From the NCBI GenBank assembly GCA_964404285.1, contig CAYOJK010000007.1, positions 62,001-126,000 on the forward strand: 64,000 bases of DNA. Direction: 5' to 3'. Shown here in pieces: positions 42,673 to 51,853 of the stretch. Position 1 is the first letter of the stretch; each line of letters opens with the position of its first letter. The stretch is from JBASEY01 sp964404285. Lineage in GTDB: Bacteria > CSSED10-310. The notes under the pieces were generated by a model. It was not told the DNA's origin. It was given only the letters and a program-made list of their open reading frames with translations, and ran no database searches. A program made the position numbers and the translations under genes.

Positions 42673-44160
42673 ATGAAACCATTGGATGACGAAGAGCTGC
42701 TCTTGGAAAAACTTCGCGAAAAATTGGGAGCGCCTAAAAAGCAGGACGAGCGGGCGGAGTTGGAGCGTCTATTTGGAAAGCGAGAAAAAACTGACGAGGA
42801 CCGATTGCGAGCCAAACTGGTTAAACCCTCCCTACAAGCTGGTGATATTATAGATGTCACTATCGAAAAACTCGCGTTTGGCGGCGAGGCCATCAGCAAA
42901 TATAAAGCTTATCCTATTTTTGTTACTGGAGCTGTCCCCGGTGATACGGTTAGAGTCCGAATAAACACAGTTGCTAAAGATATGTGCCGAGCAGAGATAC
43001 TTGAGTTTACAGCGAAATCTTCAAATCGAATACCCGCTGAATGCCCCTATTTCGGTAAGTGTGGAGGCTGCCACCTTCAATGTCTGGTATATACAGCCCA
43101 GCTCAAAGCCAAAGAGGATATGATGGCGGATATCCTGTCCCGAATAGGTGGAATCGATAGCCCTGTCAGAAATGTCGTCGGTTCACCGGAAAAGGTTGGC
43201 TACCGTATCCGAACTCGAATCCATGTAAGCATTTCCAATAATAAGATCGTGACAGGATATTATGCAGCTAAAACCCATGATCTTGTTCCAATAGATCATT
43301 GTCCGCTGTTGACAAAACCGTTGAATAGCGTAATTGCTGCTTTACCTGATCTGCTTCCTCTTCCCGGCACCGCTCCAATTCCTGCTGAAATCCAATTGCA
43401 AATGTCGGTTGATAGTGGAAATGTCCTTATGTATCTAGTTGGTAAAGACCTGTATGGTGTTGAAAACATTTTGGAAAAATCAAAAAAACTGAACCTGCCA
43501 CTCACAGGTGTTATTCAAGAAAGTAACGGTATGTATGCAGGCGATGTAACTCTCCTTCACTCTGTAGGGAAATATAGATACAGAACAACCGCAGATGCAT
43601 TTTTTCAAGCCAATCACTATCTACATAAAAAACTGATTGACCAAGTTCTGTTGTTGGCTTCACCCTCGCTAAAAGATACGGTTTTAGACCTTTATTGTGG
43701 CAGCGGTTTTTTCAGTCTGCCCTTAGCGCCATTCGTCAATTCTTTGATCGGTTTGGACAACAATCCATCATCAATTGCAGATGCCGGCTTCAATACTGAA
43801 CAAGCAAATTTGTCAAACACGAGCTTTTATCTTTCAGATGACAAGAATTTTTTTAAGCATCCGGTTGTTAAAGACACAAAATTCTCTTTAGTTATAGTGG
43901 ATCCTCCACGTCAGGGTTTGTCTTCTGAAGCTATCAAGGGAATTATCGCTTTAAAGCCGGAAAAATTGATGGTTGTTTCATGTGATCCGGCAACTTTGGC
44001 AAGAGATTTACGAATATTGGTCGAATCGGATTTTCGAGTGCGGGTCATCCAGCCAATAGATATGTTTCCACAAACTTATCATTTGGAAAACCTTGTGTTT
44101 TTGACTCATAAGTATACGGGCGCTCAAGCAGCACATCGTGCTTTTTCAGATTTGCGTTGA
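42673..44160 (+). CDS. 23S rRNA uracil-C5 methyltransferase, RlmD/RumA family
   Basis: A 495-residue enzyme with an N-terminal charged extension of about 55 residues, then a TRAM domain (GDIIDVTIEKLAFGGEAI). A 4Fe-4S type Cys motif CPYFGKCGGCHLQC follows. The SAM domain has LDLYCGSGFFSLPLA, and VIVDPPRQGL is followed by VVSCDPATLARD with the catalytic Cys. Homologues methylate uridine in 23S rRNA at position 1939 (RlmD) or 747 (RlmCD), or tRNA U54. Which of these cannot be read. Flanked by tRNA-Phe and tRNA-Sec. GGGAGGA precedes the ATG. Confidence 0.9.
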   Translation: MKPLDDEELLLEKLREKLGAPKKQDERAELERLFGKREKTDEDRLRAKLVKPSLQAGDIIDVTIEKLAFGGEAISKYKAYPIFVTGAVPGDTVRVRINTVAKDMCRAEILEFTAKSSNRIPAECPYFGKCGGCHLQCLVYTAQLKAKEDMMADILSRIGGIDSPVRNVVGSPEKVGYRIRTRIHVSISNNKIVTGYYAAKTHDLVPIDHCPLLTKPLNSVIAALPDLLPLPGTAPIPAEIQLQMSVDSGNVLMYLVGKDLYGVENILEKSKKLNLPLTGVIQESNGMYAGDVTLLHSVGKYRYRTTADAFFQANHYLHKKLIDQVLLLASPSLKDTVLDLYCGSGFFSLPLAPFVNSLIGLDNNPSSIADAGFNTEQANLSNTSFYLSDDKNFFKHPVVKDTKFSLVIVDPPRQGLSSEAIKGIIALKPEKLMVVSCDPATLARDLRILVESDFRVRVIQPIDMFPQTYHLENLVFLTHKYTGAQAAHRAFSDLR

Positions 44161-44185
44161 AAAACAACATGACACTGAGTAATCT
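44157..44185 (+). promoter_or_regulatory. Promoter of tRNA-Sec
   Basis: TTGAAA at 44157-44162 and TAATCT at 44180-44185 are 17 bases apart. The -35 begins in the stop codon region of the upstream gene. Transcription would start 6-7 bases after the -10, at 44191-44192, which is the first base of the mature tRNA. Confidence 0.55.
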
Positions 44186-44191
44186 ATTAAC

Positions 44192-44288
44192 GGGAGCGGG
44201 TGGTGTCTGGTGATGCCTCCGGTCTTCAAAACCGGTATGGGGTCTTAAAAGGGTCCTAGGTGGGTTCGATTCCCATGCGCTCCCGCCA
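44192..44288 (+). tRNA. selC: tRNA-Sec (TCA)
   Basis: A 97-base tRNA with anticodon TCA at 44226-44228 in the loop CTTCAAA. It has the selC hallmarks. The D stem is 6 bp (44202-44207 with 44212-44217) around a 4-base loop TGGT. The anticodon stem is CCGGT/ACCGG. The variable arm is long, about 24 bases (44236-44259). The T stem is 5 bp with TTCGATT loop. The acceptor pairs 7 bases, GGGAGCG with CGCTCCC; the eighth pair usual in bacterial tRNA-Sec is G-G here. CCA is encoded. UGA decoding needs SelA, SelB and SelD, not in this window. Confidence 0.95.
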
Positions 44289-44315
44289 TTTTTATCTTCT
44301 TAAGCAGGACTCAAA

Positions 44316-45578
44316 ATGACAGAGAAACGGTTATATCCGGATATAGCCTCAGTCAAGCTACCAATAGTCGTCCAGAAATTTGGCGGCACAACAATGCAGG
44401 GCACAACTGCTTTTGAACCGATTAAAAACGCGATAAAACGAGTGTTACAAACAAGACGAAAAGTCGTTGCAGTGGTTTCAGCTATCGGGCGCGGCCCGAA
44501 TTCGGAATCCGGATTTCGAGGTGACCCTTATGCGACGGATACATTACTGACACTTCTGCCACATGATCCAACACGTATATGCCTACGTGAAAAAGATTTG
44601 TTGATGATGTGTGGTGAAGTCATTTCTGCTGTAAAATTAGCCTGCTATTTGCGTTCACATAATATATCCGCTAGAGCACGAACAGGTTTTGAAGCCGGAA
44701 TAATTACTGATGAAAACTCGTGTAATGCCAGAATAAAAGCTGTTTTTCCCAACCGTATTTTAAATGATTTAGGGTTAATGGATGTTGTTGTCGTTGCCGG
44801 CTTTCAAGGTATTTCTGAAAAAGGCAAAATAACCACTCTTGGCCGGGGTGGATCCGACACGACTGCTGTCGCCTTGGGGAAAGCTTTGAATGCTGAGCAG
44901 ATTGAAATTTACACGGATCAAAACGGCGTTTTTTCTGCGGACCCCCGTGATGTTTCTGAAGCAAAACACTTAGATATAATAAATGCTAAAGATATTGTAC
45001 ACATGACCTGGGCGGGTGCAAAAGTTCTTCATCCGCGTGCAGCTGAAATGATCGATCGGTTCAAGCTTCCCGTCACTATTGGAAGCGTTTTGGCGCCCGA
45101 AAATACAACGCTGGTAGAAGTAAAAGAATCTTATGAGTCATCGCAGCTTATAACAGCAGTCGCTCATGGTGAAATTGTCACCCAAATAACTATTTTTGAC
45201 CAAATACAGGGTAATGCTTCGTTTCTGGAAAAAGTATTCAAATTGGTCTCAGACGCATCAGTTAGCATGGATATGTTCACTGTCACAGAAAACCTGTTGC
45301 AATTTACTGTGGAAGATGCACAAGCTCCCCAAGTGATCAGTTTACTGAAGAAAAATGACTATCACTTTTCTGCTCGAAATAAATGTAAAAAGGTGTCTAT
45401 CGTGGGTGCCGGTATGCACAAAATGAAGGGTGTCGCCGCACGTTTTGCAAAAGCATTGGCAAAAGCAGGTATTTCAATTCTGCAGACAGCAGACTCCCAT
45501 GCCACTATTTCAGTACTCGTTGACAACAATGACGCGAAAAAAGCTCAACAAGTATTACATGATGAGTTTTTAGCGTAG
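44316..45578 (+). CDS. lysC: Aspartate kinase
   Basis: A 420-residue aspartokinase making aspartyl phosphate for lysine, methionine and threonine. VQKFGGTTM is the N-terminal kinase loop, then VVAVVSAIGRGP, GLMDVVVVAGFQG, TTLGRGGSDTTAVAL and IYTDQNGVFSADPR. Two ACT-like regulatory domains occupy about residues 290-420, so feedback control by an amino acid is likely. The gene lies 27 bases after tRNA-Sec. The window's asd gene supplies the next step. Confidence 0.95.
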   Translation: MTEKRLYPDIASVKLPIVVQKFGGTTMQGTTAFEPIKNAIKRVLQTRRKVVAVVSAIGRGPNSESGFRGDPYATDTLLTLLPHDPTRICLREKDLLMMCGEVISAVKLACYLRSHNISARARTGFEAGIITDENSCNARIKAVFPNRILNDLGLMDVVVVAGFQGISEKGKITTLGRGGSDTTAVALGKALNAEQIEIYTDQNGVFSADPRDVSEAKHLDIINAKDIVHMTWAGAKVLHPRAAEMIDRFKLPVTIGSVLAPENTTLVEVKESYESSQLITAVAHGEIVTQITIFDQIQGNASFLEKVFKLVSDASVSMDMFTVTENLLQFTVEDAQAPQVISLLKKNDYHFSARNKCKKVSIVGAGMHKMKGVAARFAKALAKAGISILQTADSHATISVLVDNNDAKKAQQVLHDEFLA

Positions 45579-45602
45579 ACAAATTGTTCTTGAATAGTCT
45601 TA

Positions 45603-46409
45603 TTATTCAGCAGGCTCTTCGATGTATTCTCGAATCAGCTCGATAAAATTCTTGTTTTGCCAAATAGGCTCAAAGTCCTCATCATTCATAGCTGTCTCGA
45701 TGAATCGTTCATTGCTTTCAGATAAATCCCACAGGATATCCAACGCTTTTTCATACTCGCCCTGACGGCAATAAATACAGGCAATATTATATTCGGCATC
45801 TTCATAACCAGGGTCGAGATCAAGCGCTTTGTCAAAATGCTCCAGCGCCTCATCGAGCTTACTATTTTCAACAAGCTCGACACCTCGAATATAGTAATCC
45901 TCAGAAGTTTTTAGCTCTGAAACAGGCGCTTTGCTAAGAATTTTTATCCATGATTCCGCTCGGGAAACAATATCCAGCTCTTTAGGAAAATTTTCACGCA
46001 CAAATATAAATTCCTGCCGTGCCTTTTCCTTATCCCCCGAATTCAACACTTCGATGGCATTCGTGAATTCCCTAATTGCTCGCTTACGCCTCTCCGTCAT
46101 CTCAACAGGGCGAAATGGCACGTGAGGCGGCATCGGAACTTTCACAACTGGAACTTTACAGTTAAGGCGCTTGCGACGAAGCAGGGATTTATCTTCAGGT
46201 GTGTCTTTCTTTTGAGTAGAAGAAGAACTGTTCATATTTGAATCCGATTGAGCGCCGCCTTCCTCTTTACGATGCAAGCCCAATCGGCGTAATTTTCCCT
46301 GAATGGATTTTTTAGTGACTTGAAACATATCGGCAAGCTCCTGATTATTATAATTCATATAGTTATCTCTAAGAAAAATATTATCTTTTTCATTCCATAC
46401 TTTTGCCAT
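45603..46409 (-). CDS. Homeodomain-like HTH protein with TPR repeats
   Basis: A 268-residue protein. AGGAGAG lies 5 bases before this ATG; the frame is open 9 codons more. Residues 1-45 look like a SANT/homeodomain-type HTH: KDNIFLRDNYMNYNNQELADMFQVTKKSIQGKLRRLGLH. A charged linker with a Ser run follows, then helices, then TPR units in the last 110 residues (LDEALEHFDKALDLDPGYEDAEYNIACIY and the next). A DNA-binding protein with an interaction domain is inferred. It lies alone and convergent with aspartate kinase. Confidence 0.68.
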   Translation of the reverse strand: MAKVWNEKDNIFLRDNYMNYNNQELADMFQVTKKSIQGKLRRLGLHRKEEGGAQSDSNMNSSSSTQKKDTPEDKSLLRRKRLNCKVPVVKVPMPPHVPFRPVEMTERRKRAIREFTNAIEVLNSGDKEKARQEFIFVRENFPKELDIVSRAESWIKILSKAPVSELKTSEDYYIRGVELVENSKLDEALEHFDKALDLDPGYEDAEYNIACIYCRQGEYEKALDILWDLSESNERFIETAMNDEDFEPIWQNKNFIELIREYIEEPAE

Positions 46410-47140
46410 ACAGTCTCTCCTGATAAAGGTTGGCAAACATTACCAACCTCAAGACATTGCAATGTAATGGGTTTTCGAATTCGTGTCAAGACATCCTTCT
46501 AACCCCTGTGCATTAATTTTAAGAAACATCGTGTTGCTTATTATGCTCCAAGACAACATAAGTAATTCTTTAAAAATCTGCTATGTCCCTATTCTCCAGC
46601 TCATCAAACCCATTGTCGATTTACGAAAAGTGACTGTTTGAAACCCTATAAGTCTTCCCATAAATCCTATTTATACTTTTATTGATTTCTTTTAATTCGA
46701 GGTTTCAAAACGTATTTTCTAATTCCTGATAATCACTTGTTAAGCCGTTATAAAAAAAAATTGTATTCAGCAGTGGAAGAAAACGGTTGAAGTCTTTAAA
46801 TATTTCTGCTGATAAAAAATGATTTAACTGTCAGATCGATCTTATTATCTTGGTTCAATAATTAGAGATTACCTAGATAAACATGTCAATCAAACGAAAA
46901 ATAATCTGATAAACTTTACAAGTAATGCAGATTACATTTTCATGATTTAAAATAGGGCCATATAACTGAAATTTTAATCACATGTAAAAGTCAGTTTTTT
47001 CTTAATTTATCATGACATACCATGATTATCAGGCTTAACGATAGTGATAGTGAATATGGTTATCCTTGACGAATTATCCTTTTCGCTCTAAAGTATGCAT
47101 GCTCAAATGGATGTGTTAAACATTTCCAAGAGGAGGCAAC
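46410..47140. other. 730-bp A/T-rich intergenic region
   Basis: No open frame worth reporting on either strand. It is clearly richer in A+T than its surroundings, with short direct and inverted pieces such as CATGAC-ATACCATG near 47020. The right end has the DUF507 promoter. The rest shows no tRNA, riboswitch or terminator I can recognise. A small RNA or replication/segregation element is possible but unsupported. Confidence 0.35.
47066..47094 (+). promoter_or_regulatory. Sigma-70 promoter of the DUF507 operon
   Basis: TTGACG at 47066-47071 and TAAAGT at 47089-47094 are 17 bases apart. The first gene starts at 47141 with AGAGGAGG. Confidence 0.55.
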
Positions 47141-47419
47141 ATGAAGCTAAGGTCATCTCGAATAGAATATATAGCAGGCGCAATAGTGCGTATATTGGCA
47201 GAAGAAGAGTTTATTATTGTGTTTGACAAAGATGACGCTGTTGCTGCTGTGGCTTCCGTTATTTCTGATGATCTTTCAGTTGAAGATCAGTTGGATGAAG
47301 AAGTCAGAAAAATACTGGAGGATTACGAGAAGACAATGGATCTCGGCAATATTCAATATCATGAAATGTTTAAATTGGTAAAAGCGAAACTGATAAAACA
47401 AAGAGGCCTCATTTTATAG
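47141..47419 (+). CDS. DUF507 family protein, copy 1
   Basis: A 92-residue protein matching DUF507: MKLRSSRIEYIAGAIVRIL at the start, DDLSVEDQLDEEVRKIL in the middle, and YHEMFKLVKAKLIKQRGLIL at the end. AGAGGAGG precedes it. DUF507 has no established function. It is followed after 10 bases by a second DUF507 gene. Confidence 0.85.
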   Translation: MKLRSSRIEYIAGAIVRILAEEEFIIVFDKDDAVAAVASVISDDLSVEDQLDEEVRKILEDYEKTMDLGNIQYHEMFKLVKAKLIKQRGLIL

Positions 47420-47429
47420 GAGATAATCG

Positions 47430-47738
47430 ATGCGTTTGTCGGATCAAAAAATCAATCATTTAGCTCTCCTAGTCACAAAGGCCATTGAAAATGGCGTTAG
47501 CATGGATGTTTTACGTGAGACAAACGATATTCGATTGAGAATTAAACTGATATTGACCGATGAATTAAAACTTGAAAATGAAGTTGATCGAGCTGTCAGA
47601 CAGACATTTCGTTCCATGAGCAGAGTTCCTCCTGAAGGGAGTAGGGAGTGGGAGGTCATGTATGAGCAGTTCTATAAGGAACATATGCAGAAGCGACGAG
47701 GCTATGGAAAAATTAGGCGTATGACCCAAGAGAAATGA
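47430..47738 (+). CDS. DUF507 family protein, copy 2
   Basis: A 102-residue paralogue: MRLSDQKINHLALLVTKAI, then LKLENEVDRAVRQTFRSM. The end WEVMYEQFYKEHMQKRRG resembles the family's final helix. It is more basic and diverged than copy 1. AGGAGATAATCG precedes the ATG. The stop overlaps the DUF4416 start by 4 bases. Confidence 0.78.
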   Translation: MRLSDQKINHLALLVTKAIENGVSMDVLRETNDIRLRIKLILTDELKLENEVDRAVRQTFRSMSRVPPEGSREWEVMYEQFYKEHMQKRRGYGKIRRMTQEK

Positions 47739-48274
47739 AGCTTCTGGTTTCACCCCCGTCCAGTATTTTTTTCACTGCTATTTTAGCGAAAGATATTACA
47801 TTGTTTTCCGAAGTGTCTTCACTTTTAGCGCAAAAACACGGTCAACCTTTGCATAAATTGAAACCGGATTATTTCCAACATACGAACTATTATGTAGCAG
47901 AAATGGGGCCTAATCTTGTCAAAGGATTTTTAGCTTTTGAACCCCCATTTGATCAAAGCGAACTGGTCAATCTAAAACGTGAAACACGAGGATTGGAATG
48001 GATGTTCGGACACTATGATAACAAAGACTTTCGTAGACAAGTCAATATTGATCCGGGATACGTCAGCCTCTACCATGTAGCTCTTGCAACCAGTAAAAAC
48101 TTCGCGCATCGCTTCTATTTAAGCCAAGGAATATATGGAGAAGTTACACTATTATATCGAGCCTCCGGATGGGAAATATTACCGTGGACATATCCGGACT
48201 ACAAAATTCCTCAAGTCCAAGAATTTTTATCTCGATGTCGACAATCATTAAAAAAATATATTGATTCTTTCTGA
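47735..48274 (+). CDS. DUF4416 family protein
   Basis: A 179-residue protein of DUF4416. Characteristic stretches are FTAILAKDITLFSEVSSLL near the start, FQHTNYYVAEMGPNLVKGFLAF, VNIDPGYVSLYHVALATSKN, HRFYLSQGIYGEVTLLY, and LPWTYPDYK. No function is known. It is translationally coupled to the second DUF507 gene. Confidence 0.82.
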   Translation: MKLLVSPPSSIFFTAILAKDITLFSEVSSLLAQKHGQPLHKLKPDYFQHTNYYVAEMGPNLVKGFLAFEPPFDQSELVNLKRETRGLEWMFGHYDNKDFRRQVNIDPGYVSLYHVALATSKNFAHRFYLSQGIYGEVTLLYRASGWEILPWTYPDYKIPQVQEFLSRCRQSLKKYIDSF

Positions 48275-48332
48275 TTCCTATACCCCAATATCCGACAACA
48301 ATTTTCCTGGTCAACTTAAATACTGATAGGTA

Positions 48333-48824
48333 TTACAAACGTATGATCTCTGCAGTGGCTTTTCCTGAGTCCAAAGTCAACACAGCTACAGAGTGAAAGG
48401 GAGCGAAACGTTTATCGAAAGGACTTCCTGGATTGATCAACAGACAATCCTGCCACTCATCGATTGCTGGGTTATGTGAATGACCATAGACTATGACGGT
48501 AACATTGTCTGCTTCAAATGCTTCAAACACACGTGTTTTCAACCCTACAGGAGAACCCCAACCATGTATTAAGCCGACTTTACAGTTTTCTAAATTCAAA
48601 ATTCTTTTATCTGGCAAATTGGATACTTCTCCATGAATATCCATATTACCTTTTACTGCGTGAACAGGGGCTAAAATTCTGCAACAATCAAGAACAGATT
48701 GATGGGTTATATCCCCTGCATGCAGGATAAGATCCACTTGACCAAAAGCCTGTTGAATAGGCTTCAAAGTTGATAGCGAACATCCATTCAAATGCGTATC
48801 TGACAATAAACCAACCCGCATCAT
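48333..48824 (-). CDS. YfcE/MJ0936-type metallophosphoesterase
   Basis: A 163-residue phosphodiesterase. MRVGLLSDTHL gives metal ligands Asp and His, LILHAGDIT the next, VKGNMDIHG the bridging Asn, VIVYGHSHNP and LINPGSP complete the fold. The frame is open 25 codons further upstream, but GGGAGGG lies 7 bases before this ATG. A soluble enzyme on an unknown phosphodiester substrate. Confidence 0.88.
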   Translation of the reverse strand: MMRVGLLSDTHLNGCSLSTLKPIQQAFGQVDLILHAGDITHQSVLDCCRILAPVHAVKGNMDIHGEVSNLPDKRILNLENCKVGLIHGWGSPVGLKTRVFEAFEADNVTVIVYGHSHNPAIDEWQDCLLINPGSPFDKRFAPFHSVAVLTLDSGKATAEIIRL

Positions 48825-48941
48825 AAATAAACCCTCCCAACTTGCGACAAAACGCAAAATCAGTTGAAAATTATGTGCTAATCTTCTACCATACGTCAAC
48901 CTGGAAGGTTTGTATACACCAGATAATCCAAGGAGAAACAG

Positions 48942-50849
48942 ATGTTAAGCACTTTTCGAACAAAAATTAAATTTTGGAGTCACTTTATTCTATGGCCGGT
49001 CATTATCTCATTCGTTGCATTTTATGGTTGGTCGTTTCTATCTCGTCCACAAAAAATCGATACCGCAGCAGCATTGGTCGGAGACGTCGAAATTTCACCC
49101 AACCAACTTATTGAAACGCGTCGCCGTATTATCCAGTATTACCGAGATATGTATAAAGAAAATTTCGAACAGTACTCCAAACTTTTGGATTTTGACCAGC
49201 TTGCACTTGATGCTCTGGTTTTTGATGCCTTGCTGAATGATGCGGCCGATGAGCTGGGAGTCAAAGTCTCAACCAAGGATATCCAGGATGTTATAAGCTC
49301 CAGTCGAGCTTTCCAAATCAACGATAAATTCTCGAGTGAGATATATCTGCAAGCCTTAAGGCGTGCCGGTATAACACCAGCACAGTACGAGGCATCAGTC
49401 GCTCAGGACCTGAGAAAAAGTCGAACGAGGTCGTTATTGGGATCATCGGGAGTTATTTCAGATTTTGAATTAAAGAAAATTTTTATTGATCAAAATGTTA
49501 AAATCGATACGGATTATTTCATATTCAGGCCAATGGAATTTAGGGATGCAGTTGAAGATTCACCCGAGCTGGCCAAGCAATATTATGAAGATAACCTCGA
49601 GGATTTTCGAGTTGGTGATCAGGTAAAACTGAACTATATCCTCTTTGATCCCAAAACAATGGAAGGTGAGGCGGATATTGATGAATTCGATATCGAAGAT
49701 TATTACGACGCAAATTTCGAGCAATACCATGAACCGGAACAGATCAAAGCCAGCCATATCTTGGTTACTGTAAACAATGATGATGACGATGAAACCGTTG
49801 AAAAAGCACAACAAAAAACTATCGAAATTTTGGACAAACTTAAAGCTGGTGAAGATTTTGTCACTTTAGCAAAAGAATATTCGGAGTGTCCTTCTGCGGA
49901 AAACGGGGGTGATCTAGGGTATTTTCCCAAAGGCGCTATGGATCCGGCATTTGAAAATGCAGCTTGGAATCTTGAGCTCAACCAATTGACTGAAGCGCCT
50001 GTTCGTTCACAATTTGGTTTTCACATTATTCAAAAGACAGGCTATAAAAAAGAAGGTTTAAAATCACTGGAAGACGTTCAGGATCAAATTGAGAAAACCC
50101 TGCGTAGCAGTGAAAGCAAAACAATTGCTATGAGAAAAGCGCAGCGCTTGTTTGATCAAATTGAACCTTATCTTACCAAACTTGTCGACTTGACCGAAGG
50201 TTCAGAAATGACAGTTAAAACCAGCGATTTTTTTGAACCTAAGACGCCTCCAGGACTATTCGGCTATGCACAGAATCTTGGTGATATTCTTGCCAATCTT
50301 GAAAACGATGAAATCAGTATCCCGATAGAAACATCTGTCGGTGTATTTCTTTTTGAAATTGCTGACACCAGAGAATCCCATATTCCTCCATTTGAAGAAG
50401 TCGAAAATAAAGCTAGAACTCAATCCCGAAACGCAGCGCAAGCAGATCTTGCGCGTAAAAAAGCAGACTCAGTACATACTTTTCTTCTTGACAATCATAC
50501 GTGGGAAGAAGCTGTTGAAACCTTCGATATCAAAACAGAAACAACCGGATCGGTTTCTCGGCAAACAGGAATACCCGCTATCAGAACCGATGAATCTGTT
50601 CTAGACGCCTTGTTCGAAATGGAACCGGGAAAAATTAGTGATGTCTATACTGTCTATAACAACTCTTTCATTTTCCGCGTGACCGAAAAGATTGAGTTTG
50701 ATCAAAAAGCTTTTGAAGGCGAACTACCCAAATTACGTCGGCAATCATTAATTGATCGACAGCATCATGCCGTCGATAGTTGGCTGGAACAACGTAAAAG
50801 GGAATTGGCACAGCAGGGTAAATACAAAGTCAATCTACCTGCTTTTTGA
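48942..50849 (+). CDS. SurA/PpiD-type peptidyl-prolyl isomerase, membrane-anchored
   Basis: A 635-residue periplasmic chaperone. One N-terminal membrane segment lies at about residues 9-30, then a SurA-N type helical region (about 55-190) with PNQLIETRRR, then linkers. The parvulin-type rotamase domain is at about 265-370: IKASHILVTV, CPSAENGGDLGYF, GAMDPAFENAAW, and VRSQFGFHIIQ. A second, more divergent domain follows. It helps fold outer-membrane proteins; bamD and barrels are in this window. AAGGAG precedes the ATG. Confidence 0.85.
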   Translation: MLSTFRTKIKFWSHFILWPVIISFVAFYGWSFLSRPQKIDTAAALVGDVEISPNQLIETRRRIIQYYRDMYKENFEQYSKLLDFDQLALDALVFDALLNDAADELGVKVSTKDIQDVISSSRAFQINDKFSSEIYLQALRRAGITPAQYEASVAQDLRKSRTRSLLGSSGVISDFELKKIFIDQNVKIDTDYFIFRPMEFRDAVEDSPELAKQYYEDNLEDFRVGDQVKLNYILFDPKTMEGEADIDEFDIEDYYDANFEQYHEPEQIKASHILVTVNNDDDDETVEKAQQKTIEILDKLKAGEDFVTLAKEYSECPSAENGGDLGYFPKGAMDPAFENAAWNLELNQLTEAPVRSQFGFHIIQKTGYKKEGLKSLEDVQDQIEKTLRSSESKTIAMRKAQRLFDQIEPYLTKLVDLTEGSEMTVKTSDFFEPKTPPGLFGYAQNLGDILANLENDEISIPIETSVGVFLFEIADTRESHIPPFEEVENKARTQSRNAAQADLARKKADSVHTFLLDNHTWEEAVETFDIKTETTGSVSRQTGIPAIRTDESVLDALFEMEPGKISDVYTVYNNSFIFRVTEKIEFDQKAFEGELPKLRRQSLIDRQHHAVDSWLEQRKRELAQQGKYKVNLPAF

Positions 50850-50883
50850 GGTCTGACCCTTAAACGTCTTTATTGGAGTATTT

Positions 50884-51852
50884 TTGGGAGTGCTTGTACC
50901 TTTCCAGAATATCAATTACCTTTTTCATGAATTTGATCATCAACTATCTGAATATTTGTCTGATATCGATCCTGTTATCAATCAGACTGTTTTGCCCATG
51001 ATTCTGGAAAAGGGAAAACGTGTTCGACCCACTTTGGTTTACCTATCAGCAGGAATATGCAACGCTGAATTTTCCCTTCGATGTCATCAATTTGCTATCG
51101 TCGTAGAACTGATTCACTCTGCATCATTGTATCAAGATGATGTTTTAGACCATGCCGAAATTCGTCGAGGACGCCCAAGTTTCAATAGGCTTCTAGGTAA
51201 TGATACGGCTGTGCTTGTCGGCGACCTTCTCTACATGAAAGCGATGGCTCTGATGTCTTCACGCAATAAATTCATCAGAGACACTGTCAACCAGACGGTT
51301 ATTGCGATGATTGAAGCAGAAATTTTTCAAGGATTGAACCGCTTTGTTATTCTAAGTGAAAAAAAGTATTACGATGTCATTAAAGGTAAGACGGCTGCAT
51401 TGATGAGCCTTTCTTGTTGGCTGGGAGCATCACTTTCTAAAAACAAAAAATGGATGTCCCTATTGGGGCAATACGGCGAAAAATTGGGGGTGGCCTATCA
51501 GCTTATTGACGATTTACTGGATTGGACAGGAAATTATACAAATAAAGGAATATACAGCGATGCTAAAGAAGGCCGCTTCACACTGCCGGCCTTACGTCTG
51601 TTGGACACGATGACATCTCAGGAAAAAAAAATATTTTTAGATGATTTGAACAAGCTTTCTGCCGATATGAAAATGGAAAAATTGCAAAAATATCGTGAAA
51701 TGATCAATGAAAGAGGTATCGCATCCCGAATTCGCGAAGAAGCTGAGCAAATTGTTCTTCAAGCTGCAGATACCCTCTCAGATCTGCCGCAATCTCCCTT
51801 TCTAACAAGCCTATGCGAATTATCGAGATTACTTATTAAAAGAGGTGAATAA
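50884..51852 (+). CDS. Polyprenyl diphosphate synthase
   Basis: A 322-residue trans-prenyltransferase. The first Asp-rich motif is LYQDDVLDHAEIRRG, the second LIDDLLDWTG. Chain-length determining residues upstream of the first motif (LIHSAS) suggest a long-chain product such as an octaprenyl or heptaprenyl, for quinones or lipid carriers. The start is TTG with GGAG 6 bases upstream. The stop TAA at 51850-51852 is directly followed by amrS. Confidence 0.9.
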   Translation: MGVLVPFQNINYLFHEFDHQLSEYLSDIDPVINQTVLPMILEKGKRVRPTLVYLSAGICNAEFSLRCHQFAIVVELIHSASLYQDDVLDHAEIRRGRPSFNRLLGNDTAVLVGDLLYMKAMALMSSRNKFIRDTVNQTVIAMIEAEIFQGLNRFVILSEKKYYDVIKGKTAALMSLSCWLGASLSKNKKWMSLLGQYGEKLGVAYQLIDDLLDWTGNYTNKGIYSDAKEGRFTLPALRLLDTMTSQEKKIFLDDLNKLSADMKMEKLQKYREMINERGIASRIREEAEQIVLQAADTLSDLPQSPFLTSLCELSRLLIKRGE

Positions 51853-51853
51853 G

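Noticed and set aside
44192..44288. tRNA with TCA anticodon as a UGA suppressor or as tRNA-Ser
   Set aside because: The 6-bp D stem with 4-base loop and long variable arm are specific for tRNA-Sec, and tRNA-Ser would carry a different anticodon.
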